DNA of 64,000 nucleotides from Actinotalea soli (GTDB taxonomy: Bacteria; Actinomycetota; Actinomycetes; Actinomycetales; Cellulomonadaceae): the NCBI RefSeq assembly GCF_017565425.1, contig NZ_JAGEMK010000011.1, positions 62,001 through 126,000 on the forward strand, in the 5' to 3' direction. The notes beneath the pieces are model-generated. The model was given only the letters and a program-made list of their open reading frames with translations, was not told the origin of the DNA and did not search any database. The position numbers and the translations under genes are program-made. Shown here in pieces: positions 25,135 through 34,237 of this stretch; within the stretch, counting starts at the first letter, position 1; the number at the start of each line of letters is the position of its first letter.

Positions 25135-26118
25135 TCAGACGGAGGGCCTCGCCGCCGCGTCCCGGACGAGAGCCTCGAGGTCGACCTCGCCGTCGGCGAC
25201 CAGACGCGCAGGACCGGCCAGCTCGACCCGCCCCCCGGGCAGGGCTCTCACCCGCACGGTGCCCCCCGGGACCTCGACCAGCCAGGTCGACGGGGCCTCG
25301 GCCCCGGCCCAGGTCCGCACCGCCATCGCGGCCGCGCAGGCCCCCGTCCCGCACGAGCGGGTCTCCCCCACCCCACGCTCGTGCACCCGCATCCGGAGCC
25401 GGCCGACGACCTCGCCGTCGGGCCCTGTCTCCTCGCCGAGGGGCACCACGAGCTCGACGTTGGTCCCCGCGAGGGGGGTCGGGGTGACGACCGGCGGCCG
25501 GGTCAGGTCCGCGGCCGCGAGCTCGGCGGCATCGGCCAGGGCCAGGACCGTGTGCGGGTTGCCGACGTCGATGCTCAGCGCCGGGCGCACCACGGGGAGG
25601 CCTGGGACCTCGACCTCGGCGTCCATCCCCCGGGCCGCCGCCCCGGCCCCCCCGGGCATGGTCCAGCCGCCCATGTCCACGGCGTACCAGCCGCTGCCCT
25701 GCGGGTCGCTGTGCACGCGGCGCACCCCGGCGCGGGTCGCGAGAGCGAGGGCCCCGGTGCCGTCCCACAGACCGAGGCGCTCGGCGAACAGGGCCGCGAC
25801 GCGCACTCCGTTGCCGCACATCTCGGCGAGGGTCCCGTCCCCGTTGCGGTAGTCCATGAACCACACGGCGGACGGGTCCTCGGCCAGGGCGTCTGCCCCC
25901 TCGGCGAGACGGGTGCTGCGCACCAGCCGGATGACCCCGTCTCCCCCCAGTCCGGCGCGACGGTCCGCGAGGCCTCGCACGAGGGCGGGGGTCAGGTCGA
26001 CCTGGCCGTCGGGGTCGTGCAGCAGGACGAAGTCGTTCTCGGTGCCGTGCCCCTTCGCGACCCGCAGATGCGGTCCGGGGCCGAGGGTCGTCGTGGCCTT
26101 CACCGTCGTGGAGCTCAT
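25135..26118 (-). CDS. dapF: Diaminopimelate epimerase
   Basis: The 327-residue enzyme interconverts LL- and meso-diaminopimelate for lysine and peptidoglycan synthesis. The two catalytic cysteines are in MCGNGVRVA and RSCGTGACAAA, and the sequence begins with the typical KGHGTENDFVLL. Length is slightly above the family average because of inserts. ATG at 26118 overlaps the miaA stop (ATGA), so dapF is translationally coupled to miaA and the unknown gene upstream, a gene order known in mycobacteria. dapA and dapB lie about 27 and 31 kb away in the same window. Confidence 0.96.
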   Translation of the reverse strand: MSSTTVKATTTLGPGPHLRVAKGHGTENDFVLLHDPDGQVDLTPALVRGLADRRAGLGGDGVIRLVRSTRLAEGADALAEDPSAVWFMDYRNGDGTLAEMCGNGVRVAALFAERLGLWDGTGALALATRAGVRRVHSDPQGSGWYAVDMGGWTMPGGAGAAARGMDAEVEVPGLPVVRPALSIDVGNPHTVLALADAAELAAADLTRPPVVTPTPLAGTNVELVVPLGEETGPDGEVVGRLRMRVHERGVGETRSCGTGACAAAMAVRTWAGAEAPSTWLVEVPGGTVRVRALPGGRVELAGPARLVADGEVDLEALVRDAAARPSV

Positions 26119-27080
26119 GAGCCGAGGGTACGGCGACGGCCCCCGGGGTCAGGCAGCATGCCGCGGTCTGCCCGTCCGACGAGGTCGAGGGCCTGCTCGA
26201 CGAGGTCGGTGGCCTGAGCGTCGAGCCAGTGCACGCGGGGGTCCCGGCCGAACCAGCCCATCTGCTTGCGCGCGAGCCGGCGCGTCCCTGCGGCCACCGC
26301 CGCGCGCGCCTCGACCTCGGTCATGTCGCCCCGCAGCACGGCGAGCCCCTCGGCGTACCCGACGGCCCTCGCCGCGGTCCGCCCGAGACCGTCGAACCCG
26401 GGCCCGGCGAGCGCTCGGACCTCGGCGACCAGACCCCGCTCCCACATCCGCTCGACCCTCTGCTCGATCCGCCCGTCGAGCAGCGCACGGTCGCAGTCCA
26501 GGCCCAGCTGGACGGCCGGCGCCTCGTACACGTGCTCGGGCAGGGTCGCGCTGTAGGGACGACCGGTCAGGGTGATCACCTCGAGGGCGCGGACGATCCT
26601 GCGCGTGTTCGCCCGCTCGATGCGGTCCGCCGCCGCGGGGTCCGCCGCGCGCAGCTCGTCGTGCAGCAGTCCCGGGCCGTGCTCGCGGGCGCGCCCCTCG
26701 AGCGCCGCCCGCACCGCCTCGTCGGCGGGCGGGAAGGTCAGGCGGTCCAGCAGGGCTCGGACGTAGAGCCCCGAGCCGCCGACGACGACGGGGCGGCGTC
26801 CCCTGGCCAGGACCGCGGCGAGGTCCGCCCTGGCGTGCCGCTGGTAGGACGCGACCGAGGCGTCCTCGGCCACGTCGAGGACGTCGAGCTGGTGGTGCGG
26901 GACCCCTCGGCGCTCGGCGAGGGCGAGCTTGGCCGTGCCGATGTCCATCCCGCGGTAGAGCTGCATGGCGTCGGCGTTGATCACCTCCCCGCCCAGGTGC
27001 TCGGCCAGGGCCAGCCCGAGGTCGGACTTCCCGGTCGCGGTGGGTCCCACCACCGCCACGACCTGGGGTGCGCCGCTCAC
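26115..27080 (-). CDS. miaA: tRNA dimethylallyltransferase
   Basis: The 321-residue protein transfers a dimethylallyl group to N6 of A37 in tRNAs reading UNN codons. The P-loop VGPTATGKSDLG is at the N-terminus, followed by INADAMQLYRGMDIGTAK and the RRIVRALEV region. MiaB, also in this window, adds the methylthio group to the product. The start is GTG at 27080, overlapping the stop of the upstream gene (GTGA), and the stop overlaps dapF (ATGA), making a coupled three-gene unit. A longer open frame upstream overlaps that gene and is not used. Confidence 0.96.
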   Translation of the reverse strand: MSGAPQVVAVVGPTATGKSDLGLALAEHLGGEVINADAMQLYRGMDIGTAKLALAERRGVPHHQLDVLDVAEDASVASYQRHARADLAAVLARGRRPVVVGGSGLYVRALLDRLTFPPADEAVRAALEGRAREHGPGLLHDELRAADPAAADRIERANTRRIVRALEVITLTGRPYSATLPEHVYEAPAVQLGLDCDRALLDGRIEQRVERMWERGLVAEVRALAGPGFDGLGRTAARAVGYAEGLAVLRGDMTEVEARAAVAAGTRRLARKQMGWFGRDPRVHWLDAQATDLVEQALDLVGRADRGMLPDPGGRRRTLGS

Positions 27081-27814
27081 GGGGCCCCCGTCCCGCCGCC
27101 GGGCGTCCAGTCCACGACGAGGTAGCCGGCACCCCAGGGCGCGGCGTCCAGATGCAGGCGCCCGCGCCACGGGGCGTCGCCCACCGCGCCGAGCAGCACC
27201 TGCCAGGGGGCCCAGGCGCTCACCGCGAGCGCCGTCGCCTCCTCGGCAGGGACCGCGGCCAGGCGCGCCCGGGCGGGACCGTCGAGGGTCACGAGATCGG
27301 CCGCGAGGCGGACGTCGGTCCCGGGGGCGCGAGGGTCCTCGGGCAACGGGGCGCGGGGCCCGCGGCGGGCACTCAGCGAGCCGACGAGCAGGAGCGCCGT
27401 CCGGGCAGCGGGGTCGGGGTCGGGCCGACCCGCCAGCCTCCGCCCGAGGCCGGCCAGCGCCGCCGCATCCCCCTCGAGGGGCGGGGCCAGCTCGACCGGT
27501 CCACGCCAGCCCACCCGGGCGAGGCCCCAGGACGCGACCGCTGTCCCGACGTCTCCGCCCGAGCCGAGGGCCACGGGGGCGGCACCGGGAGCGCCGAGGC
27601 CCTCGGCGGCGATGGACGGGTCGATCCCCGCCGCGGCGAGCCCTCCGCCGTGGCGCCGAGGGCTGACGACGACGACCTGTGCGGGCCGGGCGGCGGTGAG
27701 CGCCCCGATCGCCTCGAGGCACGCCTGGCGCTCGACCTCGAGCACCGTGGCACGACCGGCGCCCCCGGGCACCAGCAGGGCGGACTCAGGCACGAGGGCA
27801 GCGGCGACGAGCAC
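27077..27814 (-). CDS. Class III extradiol dioxygenase-like fold protein, function unknown (Rv2728c-like)
   Basis: The 245-residue Ala-rich protein opens VAAALVPESALLVPGGAGRA, like the conserved hypothetical proteins found just upstream of miaA-dapF in mycobacteria (Rv2728c position) that are grouped with class III extradiol ring-cleavage dioxygenases (LigB-like). The first strand, an AARPAQVVVVSPRRHG segment and a final VDWTPGG fit that fold, but I do not see a clear set of iron-binding residues, so enzymatic activity is doubtful. It starts with GTG at 27814 and its stop overlaps the miaA start. Conserved linkage suggests a role related to that operon, nature unknown. Confidence 0.65.
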   Translation of the reverse strand: MLVAAALVPESALLVPGGAGRATVLEVERQACLEAIGALTAARPAQVVVVSPRRHGGGLAAAGIDPSIAAEGLGAPGAAPVALGSGGDVGTAVASWGLARVGWRGPVELAPPLEGDAAALAGLGRRLAGRPDPDPAARTALLLVGSLSARRGPRAPLPEDPRAPGTDVRLAADLVTLDGPARARLAAVPAEEATALAVSAWAPWQVLLGAVGDAPWRGRLHLDAAPWGAGYLVVDWTPGGGTGAP

Positions 27815-27885
27815 CCCCAGACGCTACCGGCCCGAGCCCCGCGGACGCCCGGCACCGTCCCGGTGGGACCGAGTAGGGTGCTCCG

Positions 27886-28458
27886 ATGGGGTTCTTCTCC
27901 TGGGTACGACGCGTGCGCGACACCCCCGCGGTGCGTGAGGACGACGCACGGCAGGGCGGACGGCCGATGGCCGGGCTGCTCGGGGCCCCGGACCGTCAGG
28001 CACCCGACCAACGGTCCGAGGACGGCCTGACCACGCCGCTGTCCCGCGAGCGACTGTGCGCCTGGTTCGCCGAGCACGGCTACACGTACTTCGTCGACAA
28101 CGACGGCGACGTGGGCGGCCTGTGGCGCGGAAGGCTCTTCTACTTCTTCCTGTTCGGCGAGCGCCAGGAGATCCTCCAGGTCCGTGGGCAGTGGAACCGG
28201 GAGTTCGCGATCGAGCGCCTGACCGAGGTGCTCGAGGTGTGCAACGAGTGGAACGCGGAGCGCGTCTGGCCCAAGGCCTACGTGCGGGTCCGCGACGACG
28301 GCATGGTGCACGTGACCTGCGAGGTGTCGACGGACCTCGAGCACGGTGCCACCGACGACCAGCTGGGCCAGCTCCTGCACTGCGGCGTGAGCGCCTCGAG
28401 CACCGTCTTCGACCTGCTCGACGAGCTGTACCCGGACCCCGCGGCGGCAGCACCGTGA
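27886..28458 (+). CDS. YbjN domain protein, first of a tandem pair
   Basis: The 190-residue protein has a variable N-terminus of about 45 residues and a YbjN domain (about 50-185) with EILQVRGQWNREF, CNEWNAERVWPKAYVR and VSTDLEHGATDDQLGQLL. The fold resembles type III secretion chaperones, and the biochemical role is unknown. ATG at 27886 is six bases after TAGGGT (27874-27879), consistent with a leaderless transcript. It overlaps the next YbjN gene by GTGA. The two proteins share the same motifs throughout, indicating gene duplication. Confidence 0.85.
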   Translation: MGFFSWVRRVRDTPAVREDDARQGGRPMAGLLGAPDRQAPDQRSEDGLTTPLSRERLCAWFAEHGYTYFVDNDGDVGGLWRGRLFYFFLFGERQEILQVRGQWNREFAIERLTEVLEVCNEWNAERVWPKAYVRVRDDGMVHVTCEVSTDLEHGATDDQLGQLLHCGVSASSTVFDLLDELYPDPAAAAP

Positions 28459-28922
28459 GCGCCCCCGGCCGTGGGCGGGAAGCCACGGGGGCCGACCAGG
28501 CCGCACGCCGACCCTCCCCGGTCGACCTGTCCCGGGTCGAGGCCTACCTCGTCGGGCGCGGGTACCACGTCGCCCACGACGAGGACGGGGACCTGACCGG
28601 CACCTGGGACGGTGACAGGTTCTGGTTCCTGCTCCTGGGAGAGCAGCACGAGATCCTCCAGGTCCGTGGCCGGTGGCACCGCACCCTGCCCGCGCACCGC
28701 CGGGCCGCGGCGCTGCTCGCGGTCAACGACTGGAACCGCGAGCGCATCTGGCCCAAGGTCTACCTGCGCGACGAGGACGAGGGGTCTGCCCTCTACACCG
28801 AGGTCTCGGTCGACCTCGAGCACGGTGTGACCGACGACCAGCTGGGCCAGCTCGTGGCCTGCGGACTGGGCACGGGTGTGCAGTTCTTCGCGGCCCTCGG
28901 CGGCCTGGTCCCGGAGGACTGA
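28455..28922 (+). CDS. YbjN domain protein, second of a tandem pair
   Basis: This 155-residue paralogue begins with GTG at 28455 overlapping the previous stop and repeats the same motifs: YHVAHDEDGDLTGTWDG, EILQVRGRWHRT, VNDWNRERIWPKVYLR and VSVDLEHGVTDDQLGQLV. The N-terminal tail before the domain is short and unrelated to that of its partner. The coupled translation suggests a heterodimer or paired function, which is an inference. Confidence 0.85.
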   Translation: MSAPGRGREATGADQAARRPSPVDLSRVEAYLVGRGYHVAHDEDGDLTGTWDGDRFWFLLLGEQHEILQVRGRWHRTLPAHRRAAALLAVNDWNRERIWPKVYLRDEDEGSALYTEVSVDLEHGVTDDQLGQLVACGLGTGVQFFAALGGLVPED

Positions 28923-28970
28923 GCTCACGCGCTGAGAGGGTGCCGGCCAGCAGCCGAGCGCCCGGCGGGC

Positions 28971-30584
28971 TCAGGGGCGCAGGGTCGGCACCCCGAGGAG
29001 CACGGGACCGCTGGTGGCGGAGGCCGACCCGTGGCCGTGGTCCTGCTCGCCGCCCTTGGCGCGCTCGGCCCGGGCCCAGGCGTCGCCGGCCCGGGTCCGC
29101 CGCACGAGGTACGGGCCCCCGTCGAGGGCCGAGTCGGCCTCGAGGTGGTGCGGGGCCGACCTGGTCACGCGGACCGTCACCAGGTCGCCGGGGCGCGCGC
29201 GGTCGGGGTCGAGGTCCGCCGCGCTGCGGGGATCGGGCGCGGCGCCGCCCGAGGCTGCTGCCTCCCGGGCGACGACGTCGGCCCTCGACGTCGCCGCGCT
29301 GACCGAGAGGGGCTCGGCGAGGTGGACGAGCCGGTTGTCCGCGGCCCGGCCCGTCACGCGATGGGTCGCGCCGTCCTTGCGGCCCTCCCCCTCGATGACG
29401 AGCACCTCGACCGTGCGACCCACCTGGCGGGCGTTCTCCTCGGTCGAGATGCGCTCCTGGAGCGCCGTCAGACGCAGGTAGCGCTCCTGCACGACCTCCT
29501 TGGGGAGCTGGTCGGGCAGGTCAGCGGCGGGGGTGCCGGGCCGGGGCGAGTACTGGAAGGTGAAGGCCGAGGAGAACCGCGCGGCCTCGACCACGCGCAG
29601 GGTCCCGGCGAAGTCCTCCTCGGTCTCCCCGGGGAAGCCCACGATGATGTCCGTGGTGATCGCGGCCTCGGGCATCGCCGCGCGCACCCGGTCGAGGATG
29701 CCGAGGAACTTCTCCGAGCGGTACGAGCGCCGCATGGCGCGCAGGATGCGGTCCGACCCCGACTGCAGGGGCATGTGCAGCTGGGGCATGACGGTGGGGG
29801 TCTCGGCCATCGCAGCGATCACGTCGTCGGTGAAGGAGGCGGGGTGCGGCGAGGTGAAGCGCACCCGCTCCAGGCCCGGGACGGCACCCACCGCGCGGAG
29901 CAGCTTGGCGAAGGCCCCCCGGTCGCCGAACTCCACGCCGTAGCTGTTGACGTTCTGACCGAGCAAGGTCACCTCGATCGCCCCGTCGGCCACCAGAGCC
30001 TCGACCTCGGCGAGGATCTCGCCCGGGCGACGGTCGCGCTCCTTGCCGCGCAGGTGCGGGACGATGCAGAAGGTGCAGGTGTTGTTGCAGCCCACCGAGA
30101 TCGAGACCCACCCCGCGTAGACCGACTCCCGGCGGGTGGGCAGCGTCGAGGGGAAGACCTGGAGCGACTCCGCGATCTCGACCTGGGCCTCGCTGTTGTG
30201 CCGCGCACGGTCCAGGAGGACCGGGAGCACGTCCAGGTTGTGGGTGCCGAAGACGACGTCCACCCAGGGCGCCCGCTCGACGATGCCGGAACGGTCCTTC
30301 TGCGCCAGGCACCCGCCGACCGCGATCTGCATGCCGGGCCGGGTGTTCTTGACCGCAGCGAGCTGCCCGAGGTTGCCGTACAGCCTGCTGGCGGCGTTCT
30401 CGCGCACAGCGCAGGTGTTGATGACCACGACGTCGGCGCGCGAGGCCGCGGCGTCCTCGGGGGCGGCAGGGACGTAGCCGGCCCCCTCGAGCATCCCAGC
30501 CATGTGCTCGGAGTCGTGGACGTTCATCTGGCAGCCCAGGGTGCGGACCACGTAGGTGCGCGGAGGCGTGAGGGTCGTTGACAT
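28971..30584 (-). CDS. miaB: tRNA-2-methylthio-N6-dimethylallyladenosine synthase (radical SAM methylthiotransferase)
   Basis: The 537-residue protein adds a methylthio group at C2 of the modified A37 in tRNA. The N-terminal UPF0004 domain has cysteines in [22 protein letters not shown] and GGCLAQK that hold an auxiliary 4Fe-4S cluster. The radical SAM motif is [12 protein letters not shown] with C-x3-C-x2-C, and a TRAM domain follows. The C-terminus carries an extra, His/Gly-rich tail of about 60 residues ([11 protein letters not shown]) beyond the usual end. ATG at 30584 ([15 protein letters not shown]) lies eight bases after TACCCT (minus strand, 30593-30598). The much longer open frame upstream overlaps the glutamate transporter gene and is rejected. 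Confidence 0.95.
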   Translation of the reverse strand: MSTTLTPPRTYVVRTLGCQMNVHDSEHMAGMLEGAGYVPAAPEDAAASRADVVVINTCAVRENAASRLYGNLGQLAAVKNTRPGMQIAVGGCLAQKDRSGIVERAPWVDVVFGTHNLDVLPVLLDRARHNSEAQVEIAESLQVFPSTLPTRRESVYAGWVSISVGCNNTCTFCIVPHLRGKERDRRPGEILAEVEALVADGAIEVTLLGQNVNSYGVEFGDRGAFAKLLRAVGAVPGLERVRFTSPHPASFTDDVIAAMAETPTVMPQLHMPLQSGSDRILRAMRRSYRSEKFLGILDRVRAAMPEAAITTDIIVGFPGETEEDFAGTLRVVEAARFSSAFTFQYSPRPGTPAADLPDQLPKEVVQERYLRLTALQERISTEENARQVGRTVEVLVIEGEGRKDGATHRVTGRAADNRLVHLAEPLSVSAATSRADVVAREAAASGGAAPDPRSAADLDPDRARPGDLVTVRVTRSAPHHLEADSALDGGPYLVRRTRAGDAWARAERAKGGEQDHGHGSASATSGPVLLGVPTLRP

Positions 30585-30758
30585 CAGGACCAAGGGTACG
30601 GCTCGCGCGCCCCCGGCGGAGCAGGCTGCGGCCTCAGGACGGCGGCGCGAGGTGTCCAGGGAGGGGCGGATGTTGTCGGAAGGTTCTTTTCCTGGTCGTT
30701 GCCGATTTGTGACCGTGTGGGCTGGCTCGCGAAACATGCGCCCTCTACGGTCAGCACC

Positions 30759-31553
30759 ATGGCTCACGATCGTGCACTTCCCTCGGACGCCGGCGTCCCC
30801 GACCGGAGCGAGCTCGGCGCCCCGCTCGTCGTCCTCGACAAGGTCAACAAGCACTTCGGTGCGTTGCACGTCCTGCAGGACATCGACCTGACCGTGCACC
30901 GCGGCGAGGTGGTCGTCGTGATCGGGCCCTCGGGATCGGGCAAGTCGACCTTGTGCCGCTCGATCAACCGGCTCGAGACGATCGACACCGGCACCATCAC
31001 GATCGACGGCGTCCCGGTCCCGGCCGAGGGCAAGGCGCTGGCCCGCATGCGCGCCGACGTCGGCATGGTCTTCCAGTCCTTCAACCTCTTCGCGCACAAG
31101 ACCGTCCTCGAGAACGTCACCCTCGGGCCGATCAAGGCCAAGGGGCTCAAGAAGTCCGAGGCCAAGGCGCTCGCGATGCAGCTGCTCGAGCGCGTCGGCG
31201 TCGCGAACCAGGCCGACAAGCTCCCCGCCCAGCTCTCGGGAGGTCAGCAGCAGCGCGTCGCGATCGCCCGTGCCCTCGCGATGAAGCCCAAGGTCATGCT
31301 GTTCGACGAGCCGACCTCGGCCCTCGACCCGGAGATGATCAACGAGGTCCTCGACGTCATGGTCTCCCTCGCGGCGGAGGGGATGACCATGATCGTCGTC
31401 ACCCACGAGATGGGCTTCGCGAGGAAGGCCGCCCACCGTGTGGTGTTCATGGACGGCGGCCAGGTCGTCGAGGAGGCCGAGCCCGAGACCTTCTTCACCA
31501 CGCCCGAGAGCGAGCGCGCCCAGGACTTCCTGTCCAAGATCCTCACCCACTGA
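30759..31553 (+). CDS. gluA: Glutamate-type polar amino-acid ABC transporter, ATP-binding subunit
   Basis: The 264-residue ATPase has Walker [11 protein letters not shown]-loop [17 protein letters not shown], signature [14 protein letters not shown], Walker [15 protein letters not shown] and the switch His in THEMGFA. It is closest in pattern to HisP/GlnQ/GluA ATPases for polar amino acids. ATG at 30759 lies seven bases after TACGGT (30746-30751). It is the first gene of a four-gene importer with the binding protein and two permeases on the same strand, in the gluABCD order of Corynebacterium. Glutamate as substrate is inferred from that order. Confidence 0.93.
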   Translation: MAHDRALPSDAGVPDRSELGAPLVVLDKVNKHFGALHVLQDIDLTVHRGEVVVVIGPSGSGKSTLCRSINRLETIDTGTITIDGVPVPAEGKALARMRADVGMVFQSFNLFAHKTVLENVTLGPIKAKGLKKSEAKALAMQLLERVGVANQADKLPAQLSGGQQQRVAIARALAMKPKVMLFDEPTSALDPEMINEVLDVMVSLAAEGMTMIVVTHEMGFARKAAHRVVFMDGGQVVEEAEPETFFTTPESERAQDFLSKILTH

Positions 31554-31574
31554 CCGGACAGATCGACCAGCACG

Positions 31575-31593
31575 GGCGGCCACGATGGCCGCC
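31575..31593 (+). other. Intercistronic hairpin between the ATPase and binding-protein genes
   Basis: GGCGGCCA (31575-31582) and TGGCCGCC (31586-31593) form an 8-base stem with a 3-base loop, 22 bases after the ATPase stop and 57 bases before the binding-protein start. Such hairpins often stabilise or process the transcript so that the binding protein is made in excess. Confidence 0.6.
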
Positions 31594-31650
31594 GCGACAG
31601 ACCTGTCACCGCTGCACCCGGCGGGACAGCACACGGAAGGGGACACGCCC

Positions 31651-32520
31651 ATGCGTTCACGATTCGGAGCCGTCGCGGCACTCGCCGCGGCCACGCTCGC
31701 ACTGACAGCCTGCAGCTCGGACGCCGAGGAGCCCGACGCAGGGACCGACGAGCCGAGCGAGACCGCGGACTTCCCGGAGGGGTCGACCATGGCGACCCTC
31801 GCCGAGGCCGGCTCGATCACCATCGGCACCAAGTTCGACCAGCCGCTCTTCGGCCTCGTCGGACCGAACGGCGTTCCCGAGGGCTTCGACGTCGAGATCG
31901 CCACGATGATCGCGGGCAAGCTCGGCATCACCGCGGAGGACATCCAGTGGGTCGAGACGATCTCGGCCAACCGCGAGCCGTTCATCGAGTCCGGTGAGGT
32001 CGACCTCGTCGTCGCGACCTACACGATCAACGACGAGCGCAAGGAGATCATCTCCTTCGCCGGCCCGTACTACGAGGCGGGCCAGTCGATCCTCACCCTC
32101 GCCGACAACGAGGACATCCAGGGACCTGAGGACCTGGACGGTGCCCGGGTCTGCACCGTGTCCGGCTCGACCCCCGAGGCGAACCTCCTCGAGAGCTTCC
32201 CCGAGGCCGAGGTCGTCCCCTTCGGCGCCTACTCCGAGTGCCTCGAGCCGCTGCGCAACGGCCAGGTCGACGCGGTGAGCACGGACAACGTGATCCTGGC
32301 GGGCTTCGCCGCCGAGAGCGACGACCTCGAGGTCCGGGGCGAGCCCTTCACCGAGGAGCCCTACGGCATCGGCCTGGCCCTCGAGGACGACGAGTTCCGC
32401 GACTGGATCAACGACGCCCTCGAGGAGATGTACGAGGACGGCAGCTGGACCGCCGCCTGGGAGAACACGGCGGGCACGGTGCTGCCGACCCCCGAGCCCC
32501 CCGCCGTCGACCGGTACTGA
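31651..32520 (+). CDS. gluB: Glutamate-type ABC transporter substrate-binding lipoprotein
   Basis: The 289-residue protein has a lipoprotein signal peptide ending in the lipobox LTACSS (about residues 17-22), an acidic linker and a type II periplasmic-binding fold: [51 protein letters not shown] and [14 protein letters not shown]. After cleavage it would be anchored to the outer face of the membrane by the lipidated Cys. The ribosome site AAGGGGA precedes ATG at 31651. It is the receptor of the importer encoded by its neighbours. Confidence 0.93.
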   Translation: MRSRFGAVAALAAATLALTACSSDAEEPDAGTDEPSETADFPEGSTMATLAEAGSITIGTKFDQPLFGLVGPNGVPEGFDVEIATMIAGKLGITAEDIQWVETISANREPFIESGEVDLVVATYTINDERKEIISFAGPYYEAGQSILTLADNEDIQGPEDLDGARVCTVSGSTPEANLLESFPEAEVVPFGAYSECLEPLRNGQVDAVSTDNVILAGFAAESDDLEVRGEPFTEEPYGIGLALEDDEFRDWINDALEEMYEDGSWTAAWENTAGTVLPTPEPPAVDRY

Positions 32521-32556
32521 TCGCGGCTGAGTCCGACCGAACGGGCTCGACCCACC

Positions 32557-32613
32557 GGGCGGGGGGGGCCCGGCCCCGGGCCGCGCCCCCCCCCCCCCCG
32601 GCCCCCCCCCCCC
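32557..32613 (+). repeat. Extreme G/C homopolymer tract between gluB and gluC
   Basis: The gap between the binding-protein and permease genes contains G8 (32561-32568), a run of GC palindromes, C14 (32586-32599) and C12 (32602-32613) separated by GG. On the transcript the G-runs and C-runs can pair into a very stable hairpin. Long homopolymers are rare in this window and could be hypermutable or an assembly artefact. Confidence 0.85.
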
Positions 32614-32669
32614 GCCTCCGACACCACCACCGTGCGCATCGCCGCACCCGAACGAAGGGGACCACCGGC

Positions 32670-33320
32670 GTGGACGTGCTCGTCGACAACATGCCGTCCT
32701 ACTGGGCCGGATTCCAGGTGACGTTGCGCCTGACCCTCTACTCGGGGGCGATCTCGCTGGCCCTGGGACTGGTCCTCGCCGCGCTGCGCGTCTCGCCGAT
32801 CCGTCCGTTGCGCGGCCTCGCCGCCACCTACGTCGAGCTGCTGCGCAACACTCCGCTCACGCTGGTCTTCTTCTTCATGATCCTGGTGGCCCCCCAGTTC
32901 GGGATCATCGCACCGCTCGGGTTCTGGACGGCGGTGATCTGCCTCTCCACGTACACCGCGGCCTTCGTCGCCGAGGCGGTTCGCTCGGGCATCAACAGCG
33001 TGGGGGTCGGTCAGGCCGAGGCCTCGCGTGCCATCGGGCTCACCTTCGGCCAGAGCCTGGGCAACGTCATCCTGCCCCAGGCCCTGCGCTCGGTGGTCCC
33101 GCCGATGATCAACGTCTTCATCGCCCTGACCAAGAACACCTCGGTGGCTGCGGGCTTCGCCGTCGTCGAGCTGGTCGGCAGCGGTCGGCGGATCTCGCAG
33201 GGAAACCCCGGTGACGCGGTGGTCGTCCTGCTCGGCGTCGCGCTGTTCTACCTGGCCATCACGATCCCGCTCGGCGCCATCGCCAGCACCGTCGAGCGAA
33301 AGGTGGCGTTCAGCCGATGA
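32670..33320 (+). CDS. gluC: Glutamate-type ABC transporter permease, first subunit
   Basis: The 216-residue permease belongs to the HisM/GlnP family: five transmembrane segments, LLRNTPLTLVFFFMILV, and the EAA-loop region (VGVGQAEASRAIGLTFGQSLGNVILPQALRSVVPP) that contacts the ATPase. GTG at 32670 is preceded by AAGGGGA at 32655-32661, nine bases away. It overlaps gluD by ATGA. The homopolymer tract ends about 56 bases upstream of the start. Confidence 0.93.
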   Translation: MDVLVDNMPSYWAGFQVTLRLTLYSGAISLALGLVLAALRVSPIRPLRGLAATYVELLRNTPLTLVFFFMILVAPQFGIIAPLGFWTAVICLSTYTAAFVAEAVRSGINSVGVGQAEASRAIGLTFGQSLGNVILPQALRSVVPPMINVFIALTKNTSVAAGFAVVELVGSGRRISQGNPGDAVVVLLGVALFYLAITIPLGAIASTVERKVAFSR

Positions 33321-34186
33321 GCTCCGTCCTCTATGACGCCCCCGGGCCGGTCGCACGCCGGCGCGAGCGCTGGGGCTCCGTGATCGGTGGCGCGGTGCTG
33401 CTGGGGCTCGTCGCGCTCGCGGCCTACTACGCCCACGGTCGGGGTGTGTTCGGCATCGACCGGTGGGACGTCCTGTTCGACCCCCCGAAGGGTCAGACCG
33501 CCGCCGACGTCTGGACGTCGATGCTCGTGTACGGCCTCGGCGCCACCCTCCGGGCCGCGGTGGTCGCGGCCCCCCTCGCGCTGGTCCTCGGCCTCGTGCT
33601 CGCTGTGTGGCGCACCGCCCGCCGCTGGTGGGTGCGCGCCCCCGCGATCGTGATCATCGAGCTCTTCCGCGGCCTGCCCGTCCTGCTGATGATGTTTCTC
33701 GGCTCCCTCGGCTTCGGCTGGAGCGCCTTCGCCGCGGTGGTCTTCGGGCTGACGGTCTACAACATGGCCATCATCGCCGAGATCCTGCGAGCGGGGCTCG
33801 CCTCCCTCCCCCGAGGCCAGGCGGAGGCGGCGTACGCCGTCGGGCTCTCGAAGTCGCAGACCTTGTTCACCGTCCTGCTGCCCCAGGCTGTCCGGACCAT
33901 GCTGCCGAGCCTCATCGCCCAGCTCGTCGTCCTGCTCAAGGACTCCTCGCTGGGCTACATCGTGGGCTACGCCGAGCTCCTGCGGTCGATCCAGAACAAC
34001 GGGCAGTACTTCGGCAACGCCTACTACATCGCCCTCTTCGTGGTGGGGGCGGGGATCTACCTCGTCGTCAACATCTCCCTCTCCCGCCTCGCGATGCGGC
34101 TGCAGCGCGGACCCACCAAGCGGACCCCCAGAGCCGCGAAGCCAGCGACCGCCGGCCTGCCTGCGGGGGTCGGGGACATCTCGTGA
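33317..34186 (+). CDS. gluD: Glutamate-type ABC transporter permease, second subunit
   Basis: This 289-residue HisM-type permease has a longer N-terminus with an extra hydrophobic segment (about 20-40), five core transmembrane segments, ELFRGLPVLLMMFLGSLGF and the EAA loop (LPRGQAEAAYAVGLSKSQTLFTVLLPQAVRTMLP). Its ATG overlaps the gluC stop (ATGA), so the two permeases are made together and probably form a heterodimer. A polar, basic C-terminal tail follows the last membrane segment. Confidence 0.93.
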   Translation: MSSVLYDAPGPVARRRERWGSVIGGAVLLGLVALAAYYAHGRGVFGIDRWDVLFDPPKGQTAADVWTSMLVYGLGATLRAAVVAAPLALVLGLVLAVWRTARRWWVRAPAIVIIELFRGLPVLLMMFLGSLGFGWSAFAAVVFGLTVYNMAIIAEILRAGLASLPRGQAEAAYAVGLSKSQTLFTVLLPQAVRTMLPSLIAQLVVLLKDSSLGYIVGYAELLRSIQNNGQYFGNAYYIALFVVGAGIYLVVNISLSRLAMRLQRGPTKRTPRAAKPATAGLPAGVGDIS

Positions 34187-34237
34187 CGCCGGCTCGACCG
34201 TGATGCGTGGCGGGCGCCTTCGTGCGGAAGCCTGAGC

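Noticed and set aside
26115-27722. Long N-terminal extension of miaA
   Set aside because: The upstream part overlaps the extradiol-like gene in another frame; GTG at 27080 gives the normal MiaA start.
28923-28970. Terminator between the second YbjN gene and miaB
   Set aside because: Only short scattered complementary segments (CTGAG/CTCAG, GCCGG/CCGGC) with long loops were found.
28971-31985. Minus-strand open frame of 1,004 codons containing miaB
   Set aside because: The first 467 codons are antisense to the glutamate transporter genes; family similarity begins only at the ATG at 30584.
32524-32552. CGAACGGGCTCGA as an SOS box ahead of gluC
   Set aside because: The right half lacks the GTTCGA pattern and the symmetry is poor.
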